This document shows positions 41,368-53,221 of a stretch of 64,000 nucleotides of DNA, piece by piece. The stretch comes from Phaeosaccion multiseriatum (lineage: Eukaryota > Ochrophyta, other classes), in contig OZ218956.1 of the NCBI GenBank assembly GCA_965112735.1, positions 3,162,001 through 3,226,000 on the forward strand. Reading direction: 5' to 3'. Made by a program: the position numbers and the translations under genes. Below the pieces are notes generated by a model. That model did not search any database, was not told the DNA's origin, and saw only the letters and a program-made list of their open reading frames with translations. The first letter of the stretch is position 1. Every line of letters begins with the position of its first letter.

Positions 41368-43162
41368 CTGCTGCTGCTGATGCTGTTCCCACCACTGCTA
41401 TTGCTTCTTCTGCTGCTGCTGCTGCTGCTGCTGCCAAGGATGGAAGGGGTAGCGGAGTGCGGCCATCTGCTGGGTGACTCCAGTCTGCTCAGCCACCGCA
41501 CCTTCTTCTCCCTCGAAGACAACTCCCTGTTGTTGCTGCCCCCTCCTCTACCCGACGACGAGACAGCAGCAAACTCGACCTCTCCCTTCACCTCTCCCTT
41601 TTCTTCCTCCTCCTCCGTCTCCACCCCCACTGGTGGCTGTTTGTGCTCGTTCTCTTTGTCTTTCTCCTGATCCTTCTCCTGCTGGTAGTCCTGCTGCCCC
41701 CCCTCCATCAAAAGCCCCACCATCTCCCTCCCCACGCCTCTGTCGCTGCTCGCCGAGCGTACGCATCTCTGAGTCCGCCTCACCACAGAGAGGTCCTCCT
41801 CCTCTTCCTCCTTCTCCGTTCCATGCTCACTCCCACCTGAACCTTTCTGCGGAGAAGCATCCTCCCCTGCACCTCCTCCTCCTCCTCCTCCTCGTCCTGC
41901 TGCTGCTGCTACTACGACTGCTCTGGAACGTTGTCGCAGGTGGTGCAAGTACCCTGCCGTATGGCTCCTCTCGACATTGTGCTTCTTGTCACTCTCCGCC
42001 GCAACAGCCACGACTGGTCCTTCCGCAGCAGGAGCAGCAAGGGCGAAGTCTCTTGCCCCGCTCCAGTCTTCGCTTCCATTATCCGAAGGTTCCTTTGTCG
42101 TCGCTAGCGGAATCAACTCCACCTCCCTCACCTCGTCGCCCCTGCCCTCCTCATCCTTCCCCTCCTCCTCCTTGTCGGACACTTTGAACTCCGCCGCGTC
42201 ACGAAACGGCGACTGATGGTACATCGTTGAGGGAGTGGTGGTCCCCGGCGTGTAGACGCCCCCTCCTTCCTTTTGCCTCTCTGCCTCTCCCCAATCCCGT
42301 TCACCCGCACCCTCACCCACTGGTGCTGCTGCTGCTGATCGCCCCCCTGGTCCGCCCTCAGCCGGTGCTCCTGCCAGCTCCCAATCACCACAGTCAGACG
42401 GCCAATGTGGCACTCTGGGAAGGAGAACACTCGAGGGGCCTGGGCTTCCATCGAAAGGCCCTTCCTTCCGGACCTCGTATTCCTCCTCTTCTTCTTTTGA
42501 GAACGGCGACTCGCCTTGCTCCCCTCCCTTCGCTGCTGCTACTGCCGACCCTCCTCGTCTTCGACGTATTTGGGGTGCTTGTGATCCGCCAATGACGCTG
42601 CGGGGAACCATGACACGCACCCTTGTGAGGGTCCTCTTGATGCGCTGCGGAGAGGGAGGGAGAGAAGGGAGGGGAGATGGAAGGGAACGGCGGAGCGGAC
42701 ACTACTAATGATGCTTTGATGTTCGCTTCATTGGCTCGACATGTGTATGTGCTAGTCCTGGGAAATCGGGTGGTGCTCTCCCCCCCCGCTCCCTGTCCCT
42801 CTCCCTCGCACCTCTTGAACGCCAGACACGCGCCTTCTCCCTGCGCCTTGCCATCGCGCGTTTTCGTTCAATCGCTGGCGATGCTGCTCGGACGCGAGCT
42901 CCACCTCCCTCTCCAGTTTCAGGTACTGAAGAAAAAAAGCAAGCGACACACCAAGCAAAAAGGGCCGGAGAGGTGAGCCGTGCGGAGGTTCAAGTTATCG
43001 AAGTGCCTCATTATTTGAAAGCATCATTTGAGACCGACAAGGGGGGCCAGCAGCCTCATCGACAAGGGGCGCCAGCAGCCTCACCTGGTAGTAAAGCAGG
43101 CAGATCCCGGCGATGAGCAACCCACCTCCGGCGATGCCCGCCACGGCAGCTCCATGCAACAT
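39498..43162 (-). CDS. Membrane-anchored RING-H2 protein, probable E3 ubiquitin ligase
   Basis: Exons are 43085-43162, 42812-42925, 40263-42644 and 39881 downward. The first exon encodes MLHGAAVAGIAGGGLLIAGI and CLLYYQ, one N-terminal transmembrane segment. About 780 residues of Ser/Glu/Gly-rich sequence follow. The RING begins CPICLELL at the end of exon 3, is split by a ~170-residue Glu/Lys/Ser/Gly-rich loop, and resumes LPCGHCYH/EWCIDKWMESNATCPVC across the last intron. All eight ligands of a C3H2C3 finger are present. It should recruit E2 enzymes at a membrane. The C-terminal end is uncertain: an unspliced reading stops at 39498, but a donor-like site at about 39655 could lead to another short exon. 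QQLVIQQ in exon 4 is a copy of the dispersed micro-repeat. Confidence 0.72.
39768..39785 (-). repeat. Dispersed CAGTTGGTGATACAG micro-repeat
   Basis: Exact core, sense in the last exon of the RING gene, read as QQLVIQQ. Confidence 0.85.
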
Positions 43163-43635
43163 GATGGGTTTTTTTTCGAGGGGGGATCAGTCTGCGTACA
43201 TTTTACCCTTCCTTCCTTCCAAGTACGCTTAACTCTCTATCTCAACGATTAACGCCCCATTCTCGGTGTCCTTTAGTGCTTTTAATGAGGTTGTTTGTTT
43301 GTTTGTTTGTTTGTTCCTTTGTTGATTTGAGGCAAAAAAAAAAAAAAAAAAAAAAGTGGCCTACAACAATCAGGATCCAATCAGGATGGCAGCCGACGGG
43401 CGTTGATCGTAACGGTGCGTGGTGTTGTTTGGATCTGAGCAGGACGTCCTTTATGGACCAGGGAGGCACGGCGTTCCTGGGGTAGTATGGCGTAGATGGT
43501 CAGGAAGATCATCTTCCTACAGCACCATATCCACCGCAAGCCGGCAGCACGCGAGTAAAGAGGGAAAATTCATAGGGAAGAACAACAACGAGTTGGAGCA
43601 GGAGGCAGCAGTCAACGGCAGGAGGGCGTAGCATC
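43163..43635. promoter_or_regulatory. Divergent promoter region, RING and four-TM genes
   Basis: This 473-bp gap holds a GTTT tandem array (43290-43312), an A-run of about 21 (43334-43354) and a T-run near 43170, the most A/T-rich promoter in the window. Confidence 0.45.
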
Positions 43636-46059
43636 ATGGACCACGGAAGTGTAGACTTTGATGAATTTATACCTGGCCAGCCGCGGGGCCGGAACGGGGT
43701 GATATCTTCCGTGCTGTGGATGGTGCTCGCGTTCAGCCTGTGCCTGCCCTATCTGAGAAACCAAAGCATCGACCCCAACGATTACAAGGGCTCCAACATG
43801 GTCTTGATTGTGCTCATCCTCGACCTCGTGGTGGCTCTTCTCGCGGTGGCATGTCTCTTCATCCGTATGGGCTGGGTGAATATCATCTACATGATCGTCC
43901 TGGCACTCTGCACCGTGCTCACGGCCTTCATCCTGCCCACGGCCTTGTTCGTGCCTCAGCGCATGCTCTGCTGCTGCCAGATGAGTGGCTGCCTACTTGG
44001 AAAACGGGACACGACAATACTGTTTGCATCAGCTCGAGCTATAGCTGACGCCGCGGCAGCGACCGAGGAGGGTTCTGGGGAGGACATACCATCATCCTCC
44101 TCCTCCACCTCCTCCTCCTCGTCGTCGTCAGCCCCTTTCGACATAGTCGATTCGTACTCTCAGTGGTGCAACTTCAACGAGAGCAGCGAGCGGTGCTTCG
44201 CGGACGGGTGGAGGGTGTGGTGCTTTTGGATTGGAGTGACCCTCTCGTTGATATCCATCGTGCTACTCACCAACGCCCTATCCTTGCATCGTAAGCTCTT
44301 CCTCATGGAGGAGAGGGAGGTCTTATTCGAAGAGACTATTGACGATTACTACGACGACTACGGTCATTTCCACCCGCAACATCAGCACCACCACCACCAC
44401 CACCGCAGCCACAACCTCTCCGGCTGCGATGGGGCGAACAGCGAAGACGGTAGCAGTTGCTGCCCCGGCGACAAGCAACACCACCGCCGCTTGCACGGAA
44501 CCCTTAGCACCCAGGACGTGTTCGGTAGCGACTTTAGCTACGATGATCCACATCTCCACTACGGCGGGGGAGGGGGCGCAACGGCAGCAGCAGGAGGAGG
44601 AGGGGGAGGAGCGGGGGGAGAAGGAGGGTTGGGAGGGCAGGGAGGAGGGGGGAGCGGATGGCCAGGAGCGCGCCCTTCGTCGGGACGCCCCTTGTCAACA
44701 GCGGGGTCGGCAGCAAGCTCTTCGGCCATGAGGAGTCGGAAATCAAGAAGCTTCCGTCGCTCGGACATGCAAGGCAACCCCCATTCTGCTCACACGACCT
44801 GCGGCGCTGTAGGGGGTGGGGCGTTTGGAAGAAACAGACTCACCCGCCACGGCAGCGGCAGCAGCAGGAGTCGGAGTCGAAGGAGGCTGCCGAGGTTCTC
44901 TCGGTCGGCTTCCGTCCATTCGTCGGAGGAGGAGAGCAGCGGGGGTACTGTGCTGGATTGGGACATGACTCCTTCGAGCTCAGTAGGGGTCATGACGCTG
45001 GGAGAAGGGGATGGTCTGGGGGGAGGGGGAGTAGCGGGTGGAGCCCAACGCAACTACCATTATGATGTGGAAGAAGGGTGGGCAGCAGCGGCTATTGCCG
45101 CCGCCACCGTAGGCGGGAGAGGGTCAGGGGCGGCGGAAGCGGCGGCAGCAGCAGCAGCAGCTACAGCAGTTGGTGAAACATCAGCAGCCATGCTCGCTGG
45201 GAGGTCCCATGAGGGAGGCGTAGGAGGAAGAGGAGAAGAAGGAGAAGGAGGAGCAGGAGCAGGAGCAGGAACAGGAACAGGGACAGGAGTAGGAGCAGGA
45301 GCGGGAGCAGGAGCAGGAGCAGGAACAGGAGCAGGAGGAGGAGGAGGAGGAGGAGGAGGAGGAGGAGGAGGAGGGGGGGGGGGAGAAGAAGAGGAATCGT
45401 CGAGCAGGGTCGTCTTCCGCGAGCCCTCAACGAGCGCTGCTTCTATCGACGGAGGAGGTAGGAAGAGGAAAATGAGCAGCAGGGGCAGCAGAACCAGCAG
45501 CGACAGTAACAGCAACAGCAGCAGTCGCCATGGGAGTAGAGACGGAGAAGTAACTAGCCAAAGCTCAAGCCGCAGCGATGAAGGAGGGGGAGGAGGAAGG
45601 GGGGGAGGCAGAGGCAGAGGAGAAGGAGGACGAGGAGGAGGACGTGGAGAAGAAGGGGGGGGCGGAGGAGAAGGAGGAGGAGGAGGAGGAGGAGGAGGAG
45701 GAGGAGGAGGAGGAGGAGGAGGAAGCGCCGACGGTCGCGGCGGTGGTGGTGATGATGGGGGCGATCCCTGCTTCGTGTCTGAGGCAGTAGTGAGGGCCCA
45801 CCCCGTGGTAGTGTTAGGCGACGACTTGAGGAGCTCTGGTTCCGACCCCTCCTCCCACCCCTCCGCCCCGCCCTACGCCGAGATCGTGCGTGGGAGGAAC
45901 CCATTCGAAGGAGGGGCTGTGCCGGCTCTGCTACCTGCCCCTGTTGTGCCTCATGGTCCGAGGAATCCCTTTGGAGGAGGGTCTGGAGGGGATGACGATG
46001 AGGCTCACGAGGAGGTTCAGCAGAGCAGCAGCTGCACCAAGAGCAGAAGCAGCAGATAG
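43636..46059 (+). CDS. Four-TM protein with long disordered tail and NPF motifs
   Basis: A single exon encodes 807 residues starting MDHGSVDFDEFIPG. Hydrophobic segments occur near residues 25-42 (VLWMVLAFSLCLPYL), 55-76 (MVLIVLILDLVVALLAVACL), 81-104 (IIYMIVLALCTVLTAFIL) and 193-213 (WCFWIGVTLSLISIVLLTNA). Between TM3 and TM4 there is a Cys-rich loop (RMLCCCQMSGC) and paired Cys in WCNFNESSERCF, giving a tetraspan layout. The remaining ~590 residues are His-, Gly-, Ser- and Glu-rich, with long Gly runs. Near the end, GRNPFEGG and PRNPFGGG are NPF motifs of the kind bound by EH domains in endocytosis. I recognise no family; a vesicle or plasma-membrane role is inference. Confidence 0.6.
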   Translation: MDHGSVDFDEFIPGQPRGRNGVISSVLWMVLAFSLCLPYLRNQSIDPNDYKGSNMVLIVLILDLVVALLAVACLFIRMGWVNIIYMIVLALCTVLTAFILPTALFVPQRMLCCCQMSGCLLGKRDTTILFASARAIADAAAATEEGSGEDIPSSSSSTSSSSSSSAPFDIVDSYSQWCNFNESSERCFADGWRVWCFWIGVTLSLISIVLLTNALSLHRKLFLMEEREVLFEETIDDYYDDYGHFHPQHQHHHHHHRSHNLSGCDGANSEDGSSCCPGDKQHHRRLHGTLSTQDVFGSDFSYDDPHLHYGGGGGATAAAGGGGGGAGGEGGLGGQGGGGSGWPGARPSSGRPLSTAGSAASSSAMRSRKSRSFRRSDMQGNPHSAHTTCGAVGGGAFGRNRLTRHGSGSSRSRSRRRLPRFSRSASVHSSEEESSGGTVLDWDMTPSSSVGVMTLGEGDGLGGGGVAGGAQRNYHYDVEEGWAAAAIAAATVGGRGSGAAEAAAAAAAATAVGETSAAMLAGRSHEGGVGGRGEEGEGGAGAGAGTGTGTGVGAGAGAGAGAGTGAGGGGGGGGGGGGGGGGGEEEESSSRVVFREPSTSAASIDGGGRKRKMSSRGSRTSSDSNSNSSSRHGSRDGEVTSQSSSRSDEGGGGGRGGGRGRGEGGRGGGRGEEGGGGGEGGGGGGGGGGGGGGGGGSADGRGGGGDDGGDPCFVSEAVVRAHPVVVLGDDLRSSGSDPSSHPSAPPYAEIVRGRNPFEGGAVPALLPAPVVPHGPRNPFGGGSGGDDDEAHEEVQQSSSCTKSRSSR
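45167..45184 (+). repeat. Dispersed micro-repeat, diverged
   Basis: CAGTTGGTGAAACATCAG, sense in the four-TM gene, read as AVGETSA. Confidence 0.7.
45330..45390. repeat. (GGA)n coding tract
   Basis: This tract encodes a Gly run in the tail of the four-TM protein. A second tract at 45660-45725 does the same. Confidence 0.85.
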
Positions 46060-47495
46060 CAGCTTTGTGATCAAAGGACTTGCAGCATGGAATGGACGAT
46101 ATCAATGAATGAAAGGGAAGCAGAAAGTGTGAGGGGGGAGCGAGTCTAGGAGAGAGAGGCATTGGGCATTTGACCTCGGACTCACAGGCTGACAGCGCCT
46201 CGTGGTGGAGTTCCAGTCACAACACAGTATGAAGAGAAGGAATGTTTGCCCGCGCAGGTGTAAGATTAAGCTCCTTCACGTGGAGATGTCGATTCCCTCT
46301 CGAGAATTGTAAGATGAAGACAGAAATAATAAGGAAGAGCGCGATGATGGCTTCCCGTCGCATGGTAATGTTAGTGGCTGCGAAATATGCTTAATTTTCT
46401 ACTTCACATTTTTATTGGCTTCAGCGAGCTTTCATGATGACATCACTTTCCTGCCCATCCCCTTGAGCCCCCCCCCCCTGTAGTCTCCCTTCTCCTCCTT
46501 CATCAGGGGGATTTTCGGCTTTCTTTTCTTCCTTCGTGTTCGTCAAACGCAGACAAATGGTCCAACTTGAACGTGCAAGAGGGACTAGGCGGGCAGCTAC
46601 GGCTCTCTCTAGGCCGGGCAATGTTCCAAATAGGCCTAGGCCGCTAGGCGTGCCCGGGGCTGAGGGTAAGTGTGGAGAACGTAGCAAACATCTTGTTTCA
46701 ATTGTTTTTTTTGTTCAAGGGGGGCTTCTATTGCCCCCCTTGCTTGTTTTGTTTCCATTATTAGTTTCATTATTTAGTCAAAAGAAATGCAATTACTTTG
46801 TGGCACACGGCGTCTGACTCTCTGCACAGGGTGCGGTTTCAGACATTGCATGGCTGAGCGTGAGAGAAAAAGGGCCCCTCTTCGGTTTGGCACAACTAAA
46901 CGAGTCCAGAAGGCAGCAGAGGTGGTGCCGTTCAAAGAACCTCACCAACGAAGTCGGGATGGCCGCAGCTCAGTCAGGCTCTGAACCTTAGGGACCTATC
47001 AAACGATCTATGGACCAAAGAAAGAAGGGGGAACTTTTGTACGTATTCGACTCGAACACCAAACCCGTTGAAGAGGATAATTGGCGACGAGCGCACCTCT
47101 CTCAATCCATCTTCTCCTCCGCACCCCCCTGCCACTCTCATGTACCCACCTCCTCGCACTCACCCACCCCGCACATGTGAGATTGTGTACATTACCTCAA
47201 TACTTGCTCTTTAGTCACTTGAAATGTACAGCATGTGTATATACATCCGCCGAAGGTGGCCATCGATGGTGGGGGACAAGGAGGTCCTCTCTCTCTCTTT
47301 CTCTCTCTCTCTCACCACCCCCCTCTCTGTCTCGACCCCCCTCTCTCTCCACCCCCCTCTCTCTCTCCACCCCACGCTCTCCTCCCGCTCTCGCTTCTCA
47401 CTTCCCGCTCTCGCTTTGTCTCTCTCTGTCTACTTCTATCTCTGTCTGTGTCTATCCTCTGTCCCTCTCTCTCATTCTCTCTCTATATATCCTTT
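46060..47495. other. Long intergenic region with element fragment and CT tract
   Basis: This is the widest gene-poor stretch, between the four-TM stop and the PA-TM-RING stop. It holds the transposon end at 46578-46662 and a pyrimidine tract (about 47285-47490). Unique sequence at 46700-47080 shows no convincing gene. Confidence 0.5.
46578..46662. mobile_element. Solo end of the 27867 inverted-repeat element
   Basis: The reverse complement, starting CAGCCCCGGGCACGCCTAGC, follows the left end of the 27867 element through GGCCTAGGCCTATTTGG and the ATTGCCCGGCC stretch for about 85 bases. The other end is absent. Confidence 0.7.
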
Positions 47496-50281
47496 TCACG
47501 GCCAGGGTGCACAGAGCGTCAAAACGCCGACAAAAGCCCCACACCCAAACACCACACTTGCAAAGCCAAAGTTCTCACAGCAAAACGCCACGCCATCCAG
47601 TAGGAGTCTCTCGAAGGCGGGGGGGGCGGAGCAGCCGCGGAGCTGGGCACATCTGGGGGAGGCTTCTCGCTTACACATTGGGCACAGACTTGACTTGGTC
47701 GTGAGCCACGGGGTGATGCAGCTCTGGGGGGTAGGGTAGGGTAGGGTGGGGAGGAGAGGGGAGGGAAGGGAAGGGAGGGGGAGCGGAGGGGTGGGGAGCG
47801 CATACACCAAGGGAGAGTGAGAGAGAATATAACCGGTTCGCAAGCAAGGAGGAGGGAGGTAGAGAGATGTAGTAATTGAGCGAGGGAGCGAGAGAGAGAC
47901 AGAGAGCTAGGGAGAGAAAACAGGAAGTACGGAGAGGCAGGCGAGGGCCTGACCTCCGTGTCAGTATTGGGACACCCCCTGGCCGAGAGCACAGCCCTCC
48001 AATCCAATGTCAGCCAGGATGATACACCCTTCCCATGCCCAATAACACCCACTCACACCCACTAACACTAACACCCCCTGCTGACCTGGTGGAAGGCGTG
48101 CTTGCAGGGCAGGACCGTGAGGCAGTCGCCATCCTCGTACTCATCGAGGCAGATGGCGCACAGCGTGTGCTCGTCCCACGCCGGTAGAGCAGGGCCGCTG
48201 CTGCTGCTGCTGCTGCTGGTGGTGCTGGTGCTGGTGCTGGTGCTGGTAGTGGTGGTAGTGGTGGTGCTGATACTACTGATGGCGCTGCTACTGGTGCTGG
48301 TGCTGGCGCTGGTGTTGGTGGAGCTTGAAGGTGCCCCTTCAGCATCTCCACCCGAAGCCCCACCCTCATTCTGTTGCTGCTGCTGCTCGTGTGCTTGCGC
48401 TGTATGCTCTGATGTTTGGCGTGTGAGGCCCGCAACAGGCGTCAGAGGGGCCCTCAACTCGGTATCATCGTCGTCGCCATCGTCACCGGCAGCAGCAGTT
48501 GGTGATACAGCAGCACCATCAGCAGCAGCAGCAGGAGGAGAAGAGGCAGCAGCGGATACGCCTATCTCTGGACAAGCGAGACTCCGTGGCCGCAATGAGT
48601 CCACTTTAGCGGCCCCCCTTTCCTCCCCCTCACCCTTCTCTTGCTCCACAACAGGAGCAGCAGCAGCAGCAGCAGCAGTTGGTGATTCAGCAACAGGTCC
48701 CGGGCGTTTAAAGTGCCGAACCTCCAGCGTTCTGAGGGCCCTTGTGCGGTACTCCTTCTGCCAAGTGGTGATGCACAGCGCCAGCACTAGCCCACTCGCT
48801 CCACTGAATACCAGTAGCACCAGACATAGAACAAAGTACAAAGTCATGGTCTCTAGCAGCTCGCTTGCCAGGCTGCCTGCCCCCTCGTGGTCAAGGCCAC
48901 CTGTTTCGTCCAGGGTGACACGCAGCTCTCCAGCCCCTGCCTCCCCTCCTCTTGCGTATGCGCCTGACCAGAGCCAGAGGCCCGTGTCTTTCCCCACAAA
49001 GACGGAGGGAATGGTGACTTGAGCAGCACGAGAACGACCACTCTTTCCCGCCTTTGCCCGTCTCCTCCCATCTCCAGGCTTCGCGCCCTTGGAGCCGCCG
49101 CCGCCGCCGCCGCCGCTGCTGCTGCTGCTGCTGCTGCTGCTGCCTCCACCATCTTCGCTCTCTTCGAGGTCTTCGCTGGAGGACATGGTAACTGCCCAGC
49201 GGTCAGCGGGTGGGTCCTCCACCTCTGTCACCACCACCGCTAATGCGCCTACCCAAACACAAGCAAGGAGCACGGAGGAGGGGAGGGGAGGGGAGGGGAG
49301 GGGAGGGGAGGGGAGGGGAGGGGAGGGGAGGGGTGTTACCACTACAGTAGGGGTGTGCGCCCAAGATACGCAAACAGTTAATCATGCTTCCTTTTAGTAG
49401 ATTGGTGGCTCTGGTTACAGGCCATTCATTCCGCCGCTCCACCCTCTCCTCTTGTTCCTTTCCTCCTCACCCCCCACCCACCTGCTTCCTGGGCGTGTAG
49501 AACCTTTTCAACGAAGTTGCAAGTGCCGCGCTCCACCAATGCGATGGCTCCTTTGAGTTTGCGCTTATTGCGAGCCGCGCGACACCCGTTCCTGGGAAAC
49601 ATCGGTACCAGTCTTCGTTTCTGTAAGGACGGCGGGAAAGGGTGCGGCGAAGTCCCAACACCGCTGCTGCTGCAGCTGTCGCTCCTGCTGGACTCTGTGA
49701 GTCGCTCCGCCAGGAAAGGGAGTCGCCTCCACCAGGGTGGACTAGTAGTAGTAGTAGTAGCAGTAGCATCTGTATCAGCTTGGTGTCCATTCCGCCCCCC
49801 CCCCCAATGACCATCAGCGGCGGCATTGTGTGCCGGGAGGGTTGCTAATAGAGCTGCTACCGCTGAAGACGCCGCTGCATATGAACCCCGGATACTGTCT
49901 CGGGTGTACTCATGGAGCGGAGGGCCAAAAGCTGCTGGCACGTGGGGGAAGACGTGATACAGAGGTTGCTCCTGTGGGATAACAAAAAGGAGCGACACAC
50001 GGGAAATTGTTGCAGCATAGGCTTCCTTGATGAGTGTCATGACTCGACCTGGAAAGCGTTCCTTGCGTGCTTAGCATCATCTACTCATGTGCTTCATCCC
50101 CACAGTGGTCCACAGCCGGATGAATAAGAAAAGAGAGTGCAGGAGGCGAGGGCGCAGGGATGCAGGCAATAGGGATGTGGATCGAACAGAGGAGGCATCT
50201 TACCACTATCAAGGCTCCCACAGGAACGAGCCCCTGCAGTCGCAGGGCTAACGCGAGCACCCACGGCCCGTACTGCTTCAT
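47496..50281 (-). CDS. PA-TM-RING (RMR/GRAIL-type) E3 ubiquitin ligase
   Basis: Exons 50204-50281, 49482-50061, 48086-49248 and 47496-47723 sum to 2049 nt, giving 682 residues. Exon 1 is a signal peptide ([20 protein letters not shown]). A protease-associated domain follows: [20 protein letters not shown], then [16 protein letters not shown] and [14 protein letters not shown] transmembrane helix ([20 protein letters not shown]) leads to a cytosolic low-complexity region. It ends in a RING-H2: [51 protein letters not shown] ligases sit on endosomes or vacuolar routes, ubiquitinating cargo or acting as sorting receptors. The acceptor of exon 2 (gcaag/GAACG) was chosen to keep phase. Two antisense copies of the dispersed micro-repeat (48496, 48676) lie in the cytosolic linker. 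Confidence 0.85.
48496..48513 (+). repeat. Dispersed CAGTTGGTGATACAG micro-repeat
   Basis: Exact core, antisense in the PA-TM-RING gene, read as AAVSPTAA. Confidence 0.85.
48676..48693 (+). repeat. Dispersed micro-repeat, one mismatch
   Basis: CAGTTGGTGATTCAG, antisense in the PA-TM-RING gene, read as AESPTAA. Confidence 0.8.
49270..49335. repeat. (GGGGA)n array in an intron
   Basis: About 12 tandem GGGGA units lie in intron 2 of the PA-TM-RING gene, 20 bp from the exon 3 acceptor. The coding strand therefore carries a CCCCT polypyrimidine tract. Confidence 0.9.
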
Positions 50282-50626
50282 CGCTCAACACACACGAGGT
50301 GTAGTCGCCCTTTCTTTACGTTCTCATGCCTTCTTCTCACACGCTCTGCTGTCGTTCTCTCACGTATCCATCTCCTACCCAGAGCAGCAAGGAGAGAGAA
50401 AGAATAAGACACGCGTAAAGCACGAAGCTTCGAAGCTTACGATATCCACTTGGCAGCCGGATTGGCAGCCGGATTTTTCAGTTTCAGTTTCTGCTGGGCG
50501 TTGCCCCCCCCTTCCCCCTAAGTCAACGATACGATCGGGCACGCTTACTCCCCGCGTAAAATACCCTCAACGGGTGTGTAATGTATCTTCGCGCCCTGCA
50601 GCTCCTCCGTTGCAGCAGTTCATGGA
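50282..50626. promoter_or_regulatory. Divergent promoter, PA-TM-RING and NDOR1 genes
   Basis: This 345-bp gap contains CAGTTTCAGTTTC (50479-50491), the same motif as the inverted repeat at 30607, and a GATTGGCAGCCGGA duplication (50450-50474). Confidence 0.5.
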
Positions 50627-51632
50627 ATGACGAGTTCACTTGGTGGTAGGATGGGTGGCAGTGACGGTGCTTGTCCAGCTGTCACTCCCCTGACGATACT
50701 CTATGGCAGCCAAACAGGCACAGCGGAGGAGGTGGCCGAGTTCATCGCAGACAGGGCGAGCAGGCGGGGCTTTGGAGGGAAGCAGCAGCCCAGTGGCGGC
50801 AGCAGCAATAGTAGCAACAACGGTGGGGTGACCGTGATGCCCTTAGACAGCTGCGATATCGGGGAGCTGCCGGACATGGGGTTGGTGGTGTTCGTGGTGG
50901 CGACGACTGGGGACGGCGAAGAGCCCGACAACATGAAGCGCTTCTGGAGGTTCATGCGGCGCCGAGGATTGCCCAAGGTGGGTGGCGTATTGGATGGGTG
51001 GCTGTAGAGGAGATCATAGCACGAGTAAGGTGCTTTTTTGCTCTCTCTCTCTTCTCTCTCTCCTGCTTTCTCTATCTGTGTGTGTGTGTTTTCATTATCC
51101 TTGCAAGCCCCCCTCCCTTCTTTCACAGGCTTCATAGGACCCAGATTTGCTTGCTCTGTCCCCCCAGTCCCTCTCTCTCCCCCTCTTATCTCTTCCTCGC
51201 TCCCCCGCTCCCATCCGTCCAGGATGCCCTCGGAGAGCTCCGCTTCAGCTTGTTTGGCCTCGGAGACAGCAGCTACGCCAAGTACAACGCCGCGGCTAGG
51301 AAGCTCCATGTGCGCTTGACCCAGGTGCGTGCGCAAGTCCCGAATCACTTTCAGTTCCCGTTGGATTGTCCCCCCCCCTCCCCCTACTCCCACTCCCTGA
51401 CGTCATCCCCAGTACGTCGGCACCCACACAATATAGAGGCTGAATATCGAGGCTAGTGTTGCGTCAATATAGAGGCTGAATGTCGAGGCTAGTGTTGGGC
51501 CAACATCATCCCCAGATAGGACAAAATCGGGCAGCTTCGGTCGGAAACCACGAAGCACTGAGCTGACGCGTCCCTTTTAACTCTTCGCCTCCATCCCCGT
51601 CTCGCCTCCTCCTTCCGCCGTGTGTGCGTGCA

Positions 51633-51670
<38 letters not shown>

Positions 51671-52110
51671 ACTGTGTGTGCACTGTGTGTGTGCGTGTCT
51701 CAGCTGGGAGCCGTGGAGGTTTCCCCCCGGGGCTTCGGAGATGATCAGTCTCCTATGGGCCTGTGGGGTGACCTGGACAGCTGGGTATCTGGTCTGTGGA
51801 CCTCGTTGCTTCAGCTTCACCCTCTCCCTCCCGGCTTTGTCGTCGATGACGCCCCTCGCCTCAAGCCTGCGCTGTTCAGAGTGGAGACTGTAGGAGGAAT
51901 ACGCACTACAACAGCAGCAGAAGGAGCTTCACCAGTGACGAAGGGTATGAACAGCAGCAGTGATAGGGAGGGTGATGTACCTGGAGCGGCGGTGCCTGTT
52001 AAGAAGGTACAGGACGATAACGACAACCACGAGAGAGCACGGGAATTGGAAGAGTCCATGGGGAGGTTTTATTCGCAGTTCAGACCCATCGACGCCATCG
52101 GGACAGGACC

Positions 52111-52147
<37 letters not shown>

Positions 52148-53153
52148 CAGTTGGTGATACAGCAGCGCACGTGGGATCTTCCCCTGCAGGGCGTAGTGCA
52201 TGTGAACAGACGCCTCACGCGACAAGACCACACGCAGGACGTCCGCCATATAGAGCTCAACGTGTCCTCGCCCACCGCCGAGGAGGGTCAGGATCAAGGT
52301 CAGGGTCAGGGTCAGCGTCAGGGGCAGCGGCAGGGGCAGGGGCAGGGGCAGGCCCGTCCATCAAGGATCGGTCCCGATCGATGGGAGAGAGCGCAGCAGG
52401 CTGGAGACGTGGCGGTGGTGCACCCTTGCAACAGCGAGGAGAAAGTAAAGGAGTTCGCTGACTTACTCGGCCTCAACCTGGGGGATGTTGTCAACATAGT
52501 CAACGTGGTTGGGGTCGAGCAGCATCACCACCACCAGCAGCAGCAGCAGCAGCAGCAGCAGTTGGTGACTCAGCAGCAGGAGGAGGCGTGCAGTGGAGGA
52601 GGAGGAGGAAAGGCGAACGTGGGCACCGGACTGTGCTCCATGAGGGACCTGCTAGGTGGGTGGGTGCGTTGGTGGTACGGCGGTTGGTGGTACAGCATGC
52701 AAGCGGTGGTTCTTCTGTCTATCTGCCTTCCTGCCTGCTTCCCCCTTTCCCTTCTGTCTGCCTTTAATCTCTTCACCCCCTTTGCTCTCTTCACCTCCTT
52801 TGCCCTCTTCACCTCCTTTGCCCTCTTCACCTCCTTTACTCCTCCTGAAAGCCCCGTATTGTCGTCTTTGCTGGTGCTGTGAACAAGGGAAGGCGTCCCT
52901 CCCCTCCCCAGCTCATCATTTTAATTCAATCAGCCCCCTCACCCCCCCCCCCCCCCCTTAAACTCCAAACTCAACCCAAAACAAATAGGAAAGCGCCTGG
53001 ATATTCTGGGCACTCCCCGACGGAGCTTCTTTGAGCAATTGAGTCTCTTCGCCACCGACGAGGACGAGAAAGAAAAGCTTCTCGAACTGGCCTCCCCCGG
53101 GGGAGCGGACCTGCTCTACGAGTACTGCCACAGGGAGAAGCGCACCTATCTGG

Positions 53154-53221
<68 letters not shown>

